Below, piece by piece: positions 26,025 to 33,614 of a stretch of 64,000 bases of DNA. Positions within the stretch are counted from its first letter, which is position 1, and every line of letters starts with the position of its first letter. The stretch lies in NCBI RefSeq assembly GCF_018531195.1, contig NZ_JAHDYS010000006.1, forward strand, positions 124,001 through 188,000, written 5' to 3'. Position numbers and translations under genes: made by a program. The notes beneath the pieces were generated by a model that had not been told where the DNA came from, did not search any database, and saw nothing but the letters and a program-made list of their open reading frames with translations. The stretch comes from Pelotalea chapellei. Its GTDB lineage: Bacteria; Desulfobacterota; Desulfuromonadia; Geobacterales; Pseudopelobacteraceae.

Positions 26025-27125
26025 TTATTCAGGATTCAATTCAAGCAGTTCATTGTGGACGAAAAATCCATTTTTCTGGATCAATACATCGTCAAACCAG
26101 ATCTCTCCATCACTGAGTATCCTGACAAGGTCCCAGTGTACTGCGGAACGATTGCCGTTATCACATTCATCATATGCTTCGCCAGGCGTGAAGTGAATCG
26201 AGCCAAAGATTTTTTCATCGAAAAGGATGTTGCGCATGGGCTGGCGAATGCCGGGATTGATACCCAGTGAAAACTCACCTATGTAACGGGCCCCCTCATC
26301 AGTATCCAAAATCTGGTTGAGCATGGCAGTCATATCGCCCCCTGCACTGGCGTCCACTATTTTGCCATCCTTGAATTCAAAGCGAACAGAGTTGAATTCT
26401 TTACCCTGGTAGATGCTGGGACAGTTGTAGGTAATATGTCCTTGAACAGAATCTTTGACCGGCGCAGTGAAAACCTCACCGTCCGGCATATTAAAACGAC
26501 CGTCACATTTTATTCCCGGCAATCCGGCAATACTAAAAGACAAGTCAGTGTCTGGAGCCACAATACGAACATGATTGGTTTCATCGATTAATTTCTTTAG
26601 TTTATCCTGCTTGCGGGATTCTTCATTCCAATCAATACAACAAGCGGAGAAAAGATAGTCCTCATATTCATCCAAGCTCATCCTTGCTTCCTGAGCCGCG
26701 GCATTGGTTGGAAAACGAGTCACCACCCAGCGCGTATGCTTGACACGCTGGTCCACCAGCGGCTTGGTAATTTTCTGGTAAGCCACCATGGCTTCTTGAC
26801 GTGCATTGGCCATGACCATGGAGTTATTACCGGCAGAGATGCCTATATAAACGGTAACGGTTTTATAGAAATCCAACTTGTGCTGGGGAAAATAGCCCAA
26901 CTGCTGATCACTGGCGTTATTGTAAAAATTCCGATCTATTTCAGGAACTGAAAAAGAATATTCCACATAGGCTGCACCGCGCTGCAGGCAAAGGGCATAC
27001 AGCTCCTTGACCAATGGCATAGCTTCGAAACCAGCGGCGCTGATCAGAACTACGTCCCCCTCTTTTACACGAGTCGAGTAATCCACAAGAATTTGAGCAA
27101 ACTGGACAACACGCTGATCTGTCAT
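26025..27125 (-). CDS. Aminopeptidase, M29 family (AmpS/PepS type)
   Basis: A 366-residue metallopeptidase that removes N-terminal residues in the cytoplasm. It shows the M29 opening (LVDYSTRVKEGDVVLI), LSFSIAGLPGIKCDGRFNMPDGEVFTAP which holds metal ligands (glutamate and aspartate), the segment IGEFSLGINPGI and the C-terminal HWDLVRIL segment with its histidine. Length matches the family (about 360-410, here at the short end). Start ATG has a GGAGG-like sequence upstream (GGAGGGCCTC, reading the complement). It leads the group with the three unknown genes downstream. Confidence 0.87.
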   Translation of the reverse strand: MTDQRVVQFAQILVDYSTRVKEGDVVLISAAGFEAMPLVKELYALCLQRGAAYVEYSFSVPEIDRNFYNNASDQQLGYFPQHKLDFYKTVTVYIGISAGNNSMVMANARQEAMVAYQKITKPLVDQRVKHTRWVVTRFPTNAAAQEARMSLDEYEDYLFSACCIDWNEESRKQDKLKKLIDETNHVRIVAPDTDLSFSIAGLPGIKCDGRFNMPDGEVFTAPVKDSVQGHITYNCPSIYQGKEFNSVRFEFKDGKIVDASAGGDMTAMLNQILDTDEGARYIGEFSLGINPGIRQPMRNILFDEKIFGSIHFTPGEAYDECDNGNRSAVHWDLVRILSDGEIWFDDVLIQKNGFFVHNELLELNPE

Positions 27126-27228
27126 AATAGAGGCCCTCCTTGCAATCAGGTTTTACTTTGTATTTTAGCCCTGTTCAAGTATTCTGTCGCGCACTGGCAG
27201 GATATCATTTTGAAATTCGGGAATTTAC

Positions 27229-27693
27229 ATGAACAGTCATAAAATTGAAACCAAAATCATGAATCCTCTGATGGGCACAGCCATACCTCTACCAAGCTAT
27301 GCGACTAACGGTTCCGCAGCTATGGATTTGCGCGCGTGCCTTGAGAGCTCCAGAACAATTCTTCCAGGAGAAACTGTTCTCATTCCCAGTGGCATTGCTA
27401 TCAGCATTCATGACCCTGGGCTTGTGGCACTGCTGGTCCCACGCTCGGGGCTGGGCATCAGGCACGGTATCATACTGGCCAATTGTATCGGTGTAATTGA
27501 TTCCGACTACCAGGGGGAGATTGGCGTTGGCATTTACAACCGTGGTACCGAACCCTATATCGTTGAGCCTGGTGAGCGTATCTGCCAGATGATGTTCATG
27601 CCGGTAACCCAGGCGGCATTGGAAGTGGTGCAGGAATTCAGCCAGGAAAGCGTGCGTGGTGCAGGGGGATTTGGTCACACAGGAAGAGATTGA
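27229..27693 (+). CDS. dut: dUTP diphosphatase
   Basis: A 154-residue trimeric dUTPase that hydrolyses dUTP to dUMP and keeps uracil out of DNA while supplying dTMP synthesis. All five motifs are present in order: GSAAMDLRA, PRSGLG, GVIDSDYQGEIG, ERICQM and RGAGGFGHTG. Length equals the usual family length. The start ATG follows GGGAATTTAC. It is convergent with the M16 protease gene 3 nt beyond its stop, and divergent from the aminopeptidase gene. Confidence 0.95.
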   Translation: MNSHKIETKIMNPLMGTAIPLPSYATNGSAAMDLRACLESSRTILPGETVLIPSGIAISIHDPGLVALLVPRSGLGIRHGIILANCIGVIDSDYQGEIGVGIYNRGTEPYIVEPGERICQMMFMPVTQAALEVVQEFSQESVRGAGGFGHTGRD

Positions 27694-27696
27694 AAT

Positions 27697-28956
27697 CTAC
27701 AGCTTCAGCATGTCAACATTCAGACCGAGACCTTTGGTCTTTCCCATTACTTCAAGATTAAGACAGGTACCATCAAACAATTCACTCCCCAACCGTTGAA
27801 TATCGTCAGAAGTAACGGCATCAAACTCATCCAGAATTTCTTCCACCGATTGATGCCGCTGCAAGTATATCTCGTTCTTGGCCAGGCGCGTCATCAGGTT
27901 ATCGCTGCTTTCCAGTGACATGAGCAGCTTTCCCTTTAACTGTTCCCTGGCAGAATCGAGCTCATCCTGGGGTACTTTTTCCAGTTTCAGTCGCGCCATT
28001 TCACTCAACGCGATGGCAACCACTTCACGGCACTGTTTCTGTTCAGAACCGGCATACACCACCAAAGAACCTGAATCGGCGTGTGAAATAACATAGGAAT
28101 ACACCGAATAGGCCAGACCTTTCTTTTCCCTGACCTCCTGAAAAAGCCGTGAACTCATGCCTCCACCAAGAATGGTATTGAGCAGGAACAGGGCAAAACG
28201 GTCAGGATGGTTTTGTGAAAGAGCGCGGGCCCCCAGACAGATCAGGGTTTGTTCCAGATCGCGTTCATAAAGATTTACTCGTTTTCCGTTATGTAAAACC
28301 TTTGGCTGCGACTGCGGTACCCATTCGGACGTCAAAAGTGAAAAAGCCTCTTCCACCAGGCCGACAAGTTCCTCGTGATGTACGTTGCCGGCAGCAGAGA
28401 TGATAATATCTTCGGGACGGTAACGGCTCTGTTTGTAACTGATTATATCTTCACGGGTAAGAGCTCCAACCGTTTCCTCAGTTCCAAGAATTGAAAAGCC
28501 GAGAGGATGGCCTGCCCAGAAGTTCTGATGGTACTGGTCATGGATGTATTCATCCGGCGAGTCATCCCGCATCTTTATCTCCTGCAGGATAACATTGCGC
28601 TCCCGCTCCAATTCGTCGGCCGGAAAAGTGGAATGCAGAAAGATATCGGTTAGCAGGTCCGTAACGCGGGGCATGAACTTTGCCAATATTTTGGCATAGT
28701 AGCAGACATATTCATGGCTGGTGAAGGCATTCAGGATGCCTCCCATTGAATCAATTTCAAGAGAGATTTGCCGCGCGGTGCGTCGTTTGGTACCCTTGAA
28801 CAGCATGTGTTCGATAAAATGAGCAACACCGTTATTTTCCGATGACTCGTTGCGGGTGCCGTTAGCCACCCAGATTCCGATGGAAACAGTATGCATGTAA
28901 TGTATGTGGTGGGTAATGACGCGAACACCGTTGCTCATGACAGTTGAAGTTATCAT
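27697..28956 (-). CDS. M16 zinc peptidase (mitochondrial-processing-peptidase-like)
   Basis: A 419-residue M16B peptidase. The inverted zinc motif HFIEH (HxxEH) is at about residue 47 in a context ending MLFKGT. TARQISLEIDSMGG follows, and the second domain has LGGGMSSRLFQEVREKKGLAYSVYSY. These fit bacterial homologues of the processing protease beside pnp in many genomes. I chose the ATG at 28956 (MITSTVMSNGVRVITHH), which gives the usual N-terminus; the frame is open 12 codons further but without support. It is divergent from rfbC. Confidence 0.9.
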   Translation of the reverse strand: MITSTVMSNGVRVITHHIHYMHTVSIGIWVANGTRNESSENNGVAHFIEHMLFKGTKRRTARQISLEIDSMGGILNAFTSHEYVCYYAKILAKFMPRVTDLLTDIFLHSTFPADELERERNVILQEIKMRDDSPDEYIHDQYHQNFWAGHPLGFSILGTEETVGALTREDIISYKQSRYRPEDIIISAAGNVHHEELVGLVEEAFSLLTSEWVPQSQPKVLHNGKRVNLYERDLEQTLICLGARALSQNHPDRFALFLLNTILGGGMSSRLFQEVREKKGLAYSVYSYVISHADSGSLVVYAGSEQKQCREVVAIALSEMARLKLEKVPQDELDSAREQLKGKLLMSLESSDNLMTRLAKNEIYLQRHQSVEEILDEFDAVTSDDIQRLGSELFDGTCLNLEVMGKTKGLGLNVDMLKL

Positions 28957-29087
28957 GGTGTCGATAATACCTCGCTTTAAACAAAAAGCCAACCTTTGGA
29001 ACTCTCCACGCGAAAAGTATAACTTGCAGTTCCCGATGTTAATTTGTTAAAAATGACCTTCGCTGATGTTGTTAACAGGAGCTTCCC

Positions 29088-29633
29088 ATGACCATTACCC
29101 AAACCAGCATTCCTGAAGTTCTTGTTATTGAACCCAAAGTTTTCGGGGATGATCGCGGTTTCTTCTTTGAGAGCTTCAATGAACGTCTCTGGCACGAACT
29201 TACCGGCCTTACCGTCCGTTTTGTGCAGCATAACCACTCCCGCTCAGCGGGTGGAGTCCTGAGGGGACTACATTATCAGATCCAGCACCCCCAGGGAAAA
29301 CTTGTACGAGTGATCAAGGGTGAAGTCTACGATGTAGCAGTGGACCTGCGCCGCAGTTCACCTACCTGCGGCCGTTGGTTTGGCACCACCCTCTCTGAAG
29401 CCAACAAGCGTCAAATGTGGGTTCCTCCCGGCTTCGGCCATGGATTTTGCGTTACCTCGGACGAGGCTGAATTTCTCTACTTGACCACCGATTTTTGGTC
29501 TCCTGAACATGAACGCTGCATTGCCTGGAATGATCCTGAGTTGGCCATCAACTGGCCATTATCAGGGGAACCGATATTGTCTGTCAAAGACCGTGTCGCA
29601 CCTTTATTAAAGGAAGCAGAATTATTTCCATGA
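29088..29633 (+). CDS. rfbC: dTDP-4-dehydrorhamnose 3,5-epimerase
   Basis: A 181-residue RmlC cupin that epimerises C3 and C5 of dTDP-4-keto-6-deoxyglucose. FVQHNHSRSAGGVLRGLHYQ contains the catalytic His and the arginine pair, and DVAVDLRRSS plus VPPGFGHGFCV complete the site. SD sequence ACAGGAGC stands six bases before the ATG. It is on its own, 20 kb from rfbB and rfbD. A TTGCAG/TTAAAA pair with 17 nt between (about 29025-29053) could be its promoter but is weak. Confidence 0.94.
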   Translation: MTITQTSIPEVLVIEPKVFGDDRGFFFESFNERLWHELTGLTVRFVQHNHSRSAGGVLRGLHYQIQHPQGKLVRVIKGEVYDVAVDLRRSSPTCGRWFGTTLSEANKRQMWVPPGFGHGFCVTSDEAEFLYLTTDFWSPEHERCIAWNDPELAINWPLSGEPILSVKDRVAPLLKEAELFP

Positions 29634-29979
29634 AGATCCATTCCTCAGCAACGACAACGCGGCCTCCTGTCGTATCTATCTAAAACAATCAAGAACAATA
29701 TCCTTCCTCCACTGCTCATACCAACTGTTGATCCTGCTGATTTTCATCAATGGGCCTGCAATTCCTGATCTGGTATTTCATGGGATTATCTCTCTCCCAC
29801 AATACTCGGCTGGGCATCGGACACATTTCGGGGATGGCAATCTTTGCCAGGGATTATAGGGAGAATGGGTATATTGGGCTGCCTTGGAGCCAGCGCACGT
29901 GCGGAGCCAATCTGCATGAAACTGCTGCTAGGGCTTTTGGAAAGCATCAAAATGGCATGCGTTCGCAAATAAAACTTGG
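29634..29979. other. Non-coding stretch between rfbC and znuB
   Basis: About 346 bases in which I see no gene, RNA or strong hairpin. Short open frames occur on both strands (77 codons at 29750-29983 plus, 60 codons at 29786-29968 minus) but they have no recognisable protein features or ribosome-binding sites and overlap one another. It may hold the remains of a decayed gene; the sequence does not show it. Confidence 0.5.
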
Positions 29980-30813
29980 TTAATTACTGCGTTTGGGATC
30001 CAGCAGATAACGCGCCAGGAAAGCACATCCGAAACACGCCAGATTGAGCAATACAACCGTTGCGCTGGTGGGGAGGTTGGTAACGAAGGAAACAAAGATG
30101 CCGGCAATAACAGAAGAACAGCCTTGAATGGCGGACATACAGACGCAGGCCTTGAAACTGCGGGCCAATTGCAGGGCCGAGGCAGCTGGCAGAATAAGCA
30201 GCGATGAGATCAACATGATTCCAACAAGTTTCATAGCCAGGACTACGGAGAGTGCGGTAAGCAATACCAGCACAGCGCTTATCAGATTGGTGCGTATGCC
30301 GGAGACGCGGGCCATCTCCTCACTCAGAGTCACAGCCAGTAATTCGTGGTAAAAAAGAAGCATTAAAACCATCACGATGCAAAAGAGGCCGGCAGCAATA
30401 AAGACCTCTTCCTGGGTAATGGAGAGGATGTTGCCGAACAGATAACTGAGCAGATCGACGTTATACCCTCCCCCAACGCTTGCCAGAATGATTCCTGCTG
30501 AAATCCCTACTGACGAAACAATACCGATTGCAGCATCCCCGCTCAGACGTGCTTTCTCTGTCAGCTTGAGAATTCCAAGGGATGAAAGCAGCACGATGGG
30601 AAGTGATACCAGAAGAGCAGAGGCGGAATAAAGTTTCAAGGCAAGGGCTATGGCTGCGCTGCCAAAGGTCACGTGAGCCAAACCATCACCGATCAGAGAC
30701 ATTCGCCGCAGCACCAGAAAAACTCCCAATACCGAGCAGAGCAGCGCAATCAGAGTACCGGCGACCAATGCGCGTTGAATAAAACCGTATGTAAGTATTT
30801 CCACGAGATCCAT
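29980..30813 (-). CDS. znuB: Metal ABC transporter permease ZnuB-type
   Basis: A 277-residue ABC-3 permease with about eight hydrophobic helices, the inner-membrane channel of the Zn2+/Mn2+ importer. ALVAGTLIALLCSVLGVFLV and RMSLIGDGLAHVTFGSAAIAL are the typical N-terminal helices. The ATG at 30813 was chosen because it follows the znuC stop by two bases and gives the usual N-terminus; the GTG further upstream overlaps znuC. Last gene of the fur-znuA-znuC-znuB operon. Zn2+ is the likely metal from context, but Mn2+/Fe2+ cannot be excluded. Confidence 0.88.
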   Translation of the reverse strand: MDLVEILTYGFIQRALVAGTLIALLCSVLGVFLVLRRMSLIGDGLAHVTFGSAAIALALKLYSASALLVSLPIVLLSSLGILKLTEKARLSGDAAIGIVSSVGISAGIILASVGGGYNVDLLSYLFGNILSITQEEVFIAAGLFCIVMVLMLLFYHELLAVTLSEEMARVSGIRTNLISAVLVLLTALSVVLAMKLVGIMLISSLLILPAASALQLARSFKACVCMSAIQGCSSVIAGIFVSFVTNLPTSATVVLLNLACFGCAFLARYLLDPKRSN

Positions 30814-30815
30814 AA

Positions 30816-31568
30816 TCAGTGCCGGTGACACATAATGTGTTGTGAATGCTCTCCAAACAGCTCGGACATCTCCGGTGACAAACAGAATTCATCGAAGCTG
30901 CCGAAAAACAGCAGGCGCTTGTCAAGATAGAGCATTTTGGAAGCGTGCTGACCAATGGCACCTGTGTCATGGGTTACCAGGAGAACTGTTACTCCGCGGG
31001 TACGGTTAATATCTGCAATAATGCGATAGAAACGCTCACGTGTTTCAGGATCAAGTGCAGCTGTCGGCTCATCGAGTATCAACAACTCCGGCTCATTGAC
31101 CAATGCACGTGCCAGCAGGACCCGTTGCTGCTGCCCACCGGAAAGTTCTCCTATCAGCTTGCTTTTCAGGTCACTGACACCCAATTCTTCAAGCATACGT
31201 TCAACAGTTTCATGGTCATGACGGTTCAACCTGCGGGGAAACCGTTTACGTGAAAGCAGTCCGAGAGCGACTGTTTCAGCAACGGTGGCGGGAAATACCG
31301 GATTGTACATCCCAAGGTTCTGAGGGAGATATCCGATCCTGCCCCACTCGTCGAAGCGTGAGCAGGGAACACCGAACAGGGAAGCTGATCCGCTACAGAT
31401 GGTGCACAGCCCGATCAAGGCACGCACCAGGGAACTTTTGCCGGATCCGTTAGGCCCCACAATGCCGACATAGTCACCGGCCTCAATCGAGAATGAGATA
31501 TCCTCCAGGACCTGACCCACACGGTAACTGACGCCAAGACGTTCGACCCTGACTACTTCGTGCGACAT
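30816..31568 (-). CDS. znuC: Metal ABC transporter ATPase ZnuC-type
   Basis: A 250-residue ATPase that powers the metal importer. Walker A GPNGSGKSSLV, signature LSGGQQQR, Walker B LLILDEPTAALD and the switch histidine in THDTG are present. Length and the PVFPATVAETVALGL segment are typical of Mn/Zn-type ATPases (ZnuC/MntB). Its start overlaps the end of the znuA gene by 16 nt and its stop lies 2 nt from znuB, so the three are coupled. Confidence 0.9.
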   Translation of the reverse strand: MSHEVVRVERLGVSYRVGQVLEDISFSIEAGDYVGIVGPNGSGKSSLVRALIGLCTICSGSASLFGVPCSRFDEWGRIGYLPQNLGMYNPVFPATVAETVALGLLSRKRFPRRLNRHDHETVERMLEELGVSDLKSKLIGELSGGQQQRVLLARALVNEPELLILDEPTAALDPETRERFYRIIADINRTRGVTVLLVTHDTGAIGQHASKMLYLDKRLLFFGSFDEFCLSPEMSELFGEHSQHIMCHRH

Positions 31569-32527
31569 GCCAGCCCCTTTTTCAGATTTGCCAGGTTCTC
31601 ATCCATCAAACCGATGAATGTGGCTCCGCGCTGAAAATCCTCCCTGCTCAGGTTATGTGCACCATGCAATTTCAGGATAGCAACTCCCGCCTCGGCGGCC
31701 AGTATTTCTGTGATGCGCGGAGAAAGCAGTTCCTCTGCAAACAGATAATGGGCACCCGATTGGCGTATCAACCTCACCATGTTGGCCATTGCAGCAGCAG
31801 ATGGCTCAGACTCGGAAGAAACTCCGCTCAGGGAGCGATAGGAGAGACCATAGCGGTGAGCAAGATATCCGAAGGTGAAATGCCCTCCATGCAGCAGAGT
31901 CCTTGTCTCGCACAAAGCCAGTCCTTCGCGGTAGCGTGTATCCAGGTCAAGGAGTGCTTTCTTCAGAGCAGTGGCATTCTTCACGTAATAACCTGCGTTG
32001 GCCGGGTCAGCTGACACACATCCCGCCAGAATTGAGTCAACCATGATGGCGGCATTGTCGAAATCAAGCCATATATGTGGGTCAATTTTTTCAGCTCCAT
32101 CATGTGCATTATGGACATGGCCATCGCCATCGTTTGCGGCTTTCAGGTACTGAACTTTGGTTCCGGATTCAATCACTTCAAACTTCTTATGATCGACTCC
32201 CTTAATTATCCTTGCGGCCCAGGGTTCCATGGATGGATTGGTGTAAATAAACAAGGAAGACCGACCGATTCGCATGATGTCGTCCGGCTTGGGCTCGAAG
32301 CTGTGGGGATCACTGCCTGGCGGCAGCAGCAGAGAGACACCTCCACGGTTACCCACAATCGTTCTTGTGAAATCGTAGATCGGGAAGAGCGTAGCAACGA
32401 CCTGCAGCTTTCCCTTGTCATTTTTGGCCTGGATGTCATTACTGCGTGAACATCCCTGTACAACAAGAAGCATGAGGGTAAAACAGATGAAATAGGTTGT
32501 AATTCTTTGAGAGTGGATGCCTGTCAT
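31553..32527 (-). CDS. znuA: Metal-binding lipoprotein, ZnuA-type
   Basis: A 324-residue substrate-binding lipoprotein. The N-terminus has a hydrophobic helix and lipobox VVQGC, so the mature protein should be lipid-anchored in the periplasm. VATLFPIYDFTRTIVG opens the cluster-9 fold, LLLPPGSDPHSFEP gives the first metal histidine, and a His/Asp-rich flexible loop (GDGHVHNAHDG) before IDPHIWLD is typical of zinc-specific members. TLLHGGHFTFGYLAHRYGL provides further ligands. Start overlaps the fur gene stop by ATGA. Confidence 0.9.
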   Translation of the reverse strand: MTGIHSQRITTYFICFTLMLLVVQGCSRSNDIQAKNDKGKLQVVATLFPIYDFTRTIVGNRGGVSLLLPPGSDPHSFEPKPDDIMRIGRSSLFIYTNPSMEPWAARIIKGVDHKKFEVIESGTKVQYLKAANDGDGHVHNAHDGAEKIDPHIWLDFDNAAIMVDSILAGCVSADPANAGYYVKNATALKKALLDLDTRYREGLALCETRTLLHGGHFTFGYLAHRYGLSYRSLSGVSSESEPSAAAMANMVRLIRQSGAHYLFAEELLSPRITEILAAEAGVAILKLHGAHNLSREDFQRGATFIGLMDENLANLKKGLACRTK

Positions 32528-32985
32528 TTTGCTGTCAGCTCTTTTCCTGGTGCGGCTTCTGCAGCCAGACTGCAGGCAGCACAGATACCGTTGATTTGAA
32601 GGATATGGGATGTAACCCGGGCTCCTGAACGCGCTGACAGATCACGGGCAACAGCATCAAAACCGCAGAGTTCAACATCCTCAACCTGCCGGCATGCTTC
32701 GCACACAAAGTGATGATGATGCTCCGGATTTGGACAGAGGAAATAGTACTGCTTACGGTCAGCCATGAATATTCTGGAAACAACCCCAGCTTCGGAGAGT
32801 TCATCGAGAATGCGGTACACGGTGGGAAGACCAATCTGCGACAATCGCGGCTTGAGACGATGCCATACCTGATCGGCTGAAAGAAAAGAGGGTTCGTCAG
32901 CCAAACATCCGATAACTTCAACACGTTTTGGAGTTATTTTCAGTTTCAAATCTTTCAGGATTTGATGCGCCTGCAACCTGTCCAT
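32524..32985 (-). CDS. Fur-family transcriptional regulator (Zur-like)
   Basis: A 153-residue metal-dependent regulator. The N-terminal winged helix has LKITPKRVEVIGCL; the metal sites are the HHHHFVCEACRQVE segment and a second CxxC (CAAC) near the C-terminus. Position as first gene of a znuACB operon points to Zur, the zinc-responsive repressor, with autoregulation likely. The ATG at 32985 (MDRLQAHQ) is chosen since GGAAGG lies six bases upstream; the ATG one codon earlier is only three bases away. I could not find a clear operator palindrome in the upstream gap (32986-33120). Confidence 0.87.
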   Translation of the reverse strand: MDRLQAHQILKDLKLKITPKRVEVIGCLADEPSFLSADQVWHRLKPRLSQIGLPTVYRILDELSEAGVVSRIFMADRKQYYFLCPNPEHHHHFVCEACRQVEDVELCGFDAVARDLSARSGARVTSHILQINGICAACSLAAEAAPGKELTAK

Positions 32986-33120
32986 CATCAGCCTTCCATG
33001 TAAACAGAAATATTTTTTATTTGTACAGTTTATCGCTGTTTTGGTCAAGTGCAATAGCTTCCTGCGTTTTAAACGACAGCGCGATGTTGTATATTCAAAT
33101 CAACTGTGTAAGGGAAAGCT

Positions 33121-33393
33121 ATGAATGAAACGACAATAAAAGAGTGCCGCAGCGACTGTGCGGCCTGCTGCATAGCACCATCAATTTCTTCATCAGTACC
33201 AGGCATGGAGAAGGGCAAACCGGCAGGAACACCATGCATCCAGCTGACACCAGATCTGCGGTGCAGTCTCTTCGGTGATCCTTCCCGCCCTTCAGTCTGC
33301 AGCAGCTTGTGTCCCAGTGAAGAGATGTGCGGCACTACCCGGCAGGACGCTTTGGAATATCTTGAAAGACTTGAAATACTGACCCGGCCATAA
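33121..33393 (+). CDS. YkgJ-family Cys-cluster protein
   Basis: A 90-residue protein with the CxxCC opening (DCAACCIAPSISS) and later Cys residues in CIQLTPDLRCSLFG and CSSLCPSEEMCG. This is the YkgJ-type Zn/Fe-chelating domain. Function is not established; it is often annotated as a zinc- or iron-chelating cluster. Short start with GTAAGGGAAAG before the ATG. It is divergent from the zinc-regulator gene, so the shared 135-nt gap may hold both promoters and link it to metal control. Confidence 0.85.
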   Translation: MNETTIKECRSDCAACCIAPSISSSVPGMEKGKPAGTPCIQLTPDLRCSLFGDPSRPSVCSSLCPSEEMCGTTRQDALEYLERLEILTRP

Positions 33394-33402
33394 TTATTGC
33401 AC

Positions 33403-33550
33403 TAACAGGTTGTTGAAAAACGTCATGAGGAGGCCGAAATGCAAGGCGCAAGCCAGCGAAAAGCCGAGGCGTACTTGCTTGTACGTTGAGGTTTTGAGCG
33501 AGTGGCAACGCCGCAGATTGGCCCCGCAGTAGATTTTCAACAACCTGTTA
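33403..33550. repeat. 148-bp inverted-repeat element (MITE/REP-like)
   Basis: Perfect 17-bp terminal inverted repeats: TAACAGGTTGTTGAAAA at 33403-33419 and its complement TTTTCAACAACCTGTTA at 33534-33550. The arms continue imperfectly inward (ggccgaaatgcaaggcgcaa against ttgg-side partners) and a short hairpin (CGTAC, TTGCTT loop, GTACG) lies near 33468-33493. There is no coding capacity. It resembles short intergenic repeats known in Geobacter relatives. Direct target duplications are not obvious. Confidence 0.8.
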
Positions 33551-33556
33551 TTGAAC

Positions 33557-33591
33557 TAAAAAGGCTGAAGGATTCTATTCCCCCAGCCTTA
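33557..33591 (-). terminator. Candidate terminator after ppx
   Basis: On the minus strand AAGGCTG and CAGCCTT pair around a partly paired 17-nt interior (GGGG/CC), followed by TTTT. Its position 24 nt past the ppx stop fits a rho-independent terminator, although the stem is imperfect. Confidence 0.55.
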
Positions 33592-33614
33592 CCACCTCAC
33601 ACGCCAGCAACTCG

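Noticed and set aside
29750-29983. A 77-codon frame in the gap before znuB
   Set aside because: No ribosome-binding site, no recognisable motif, overlapped by an opposite frame; treated as non-coding.
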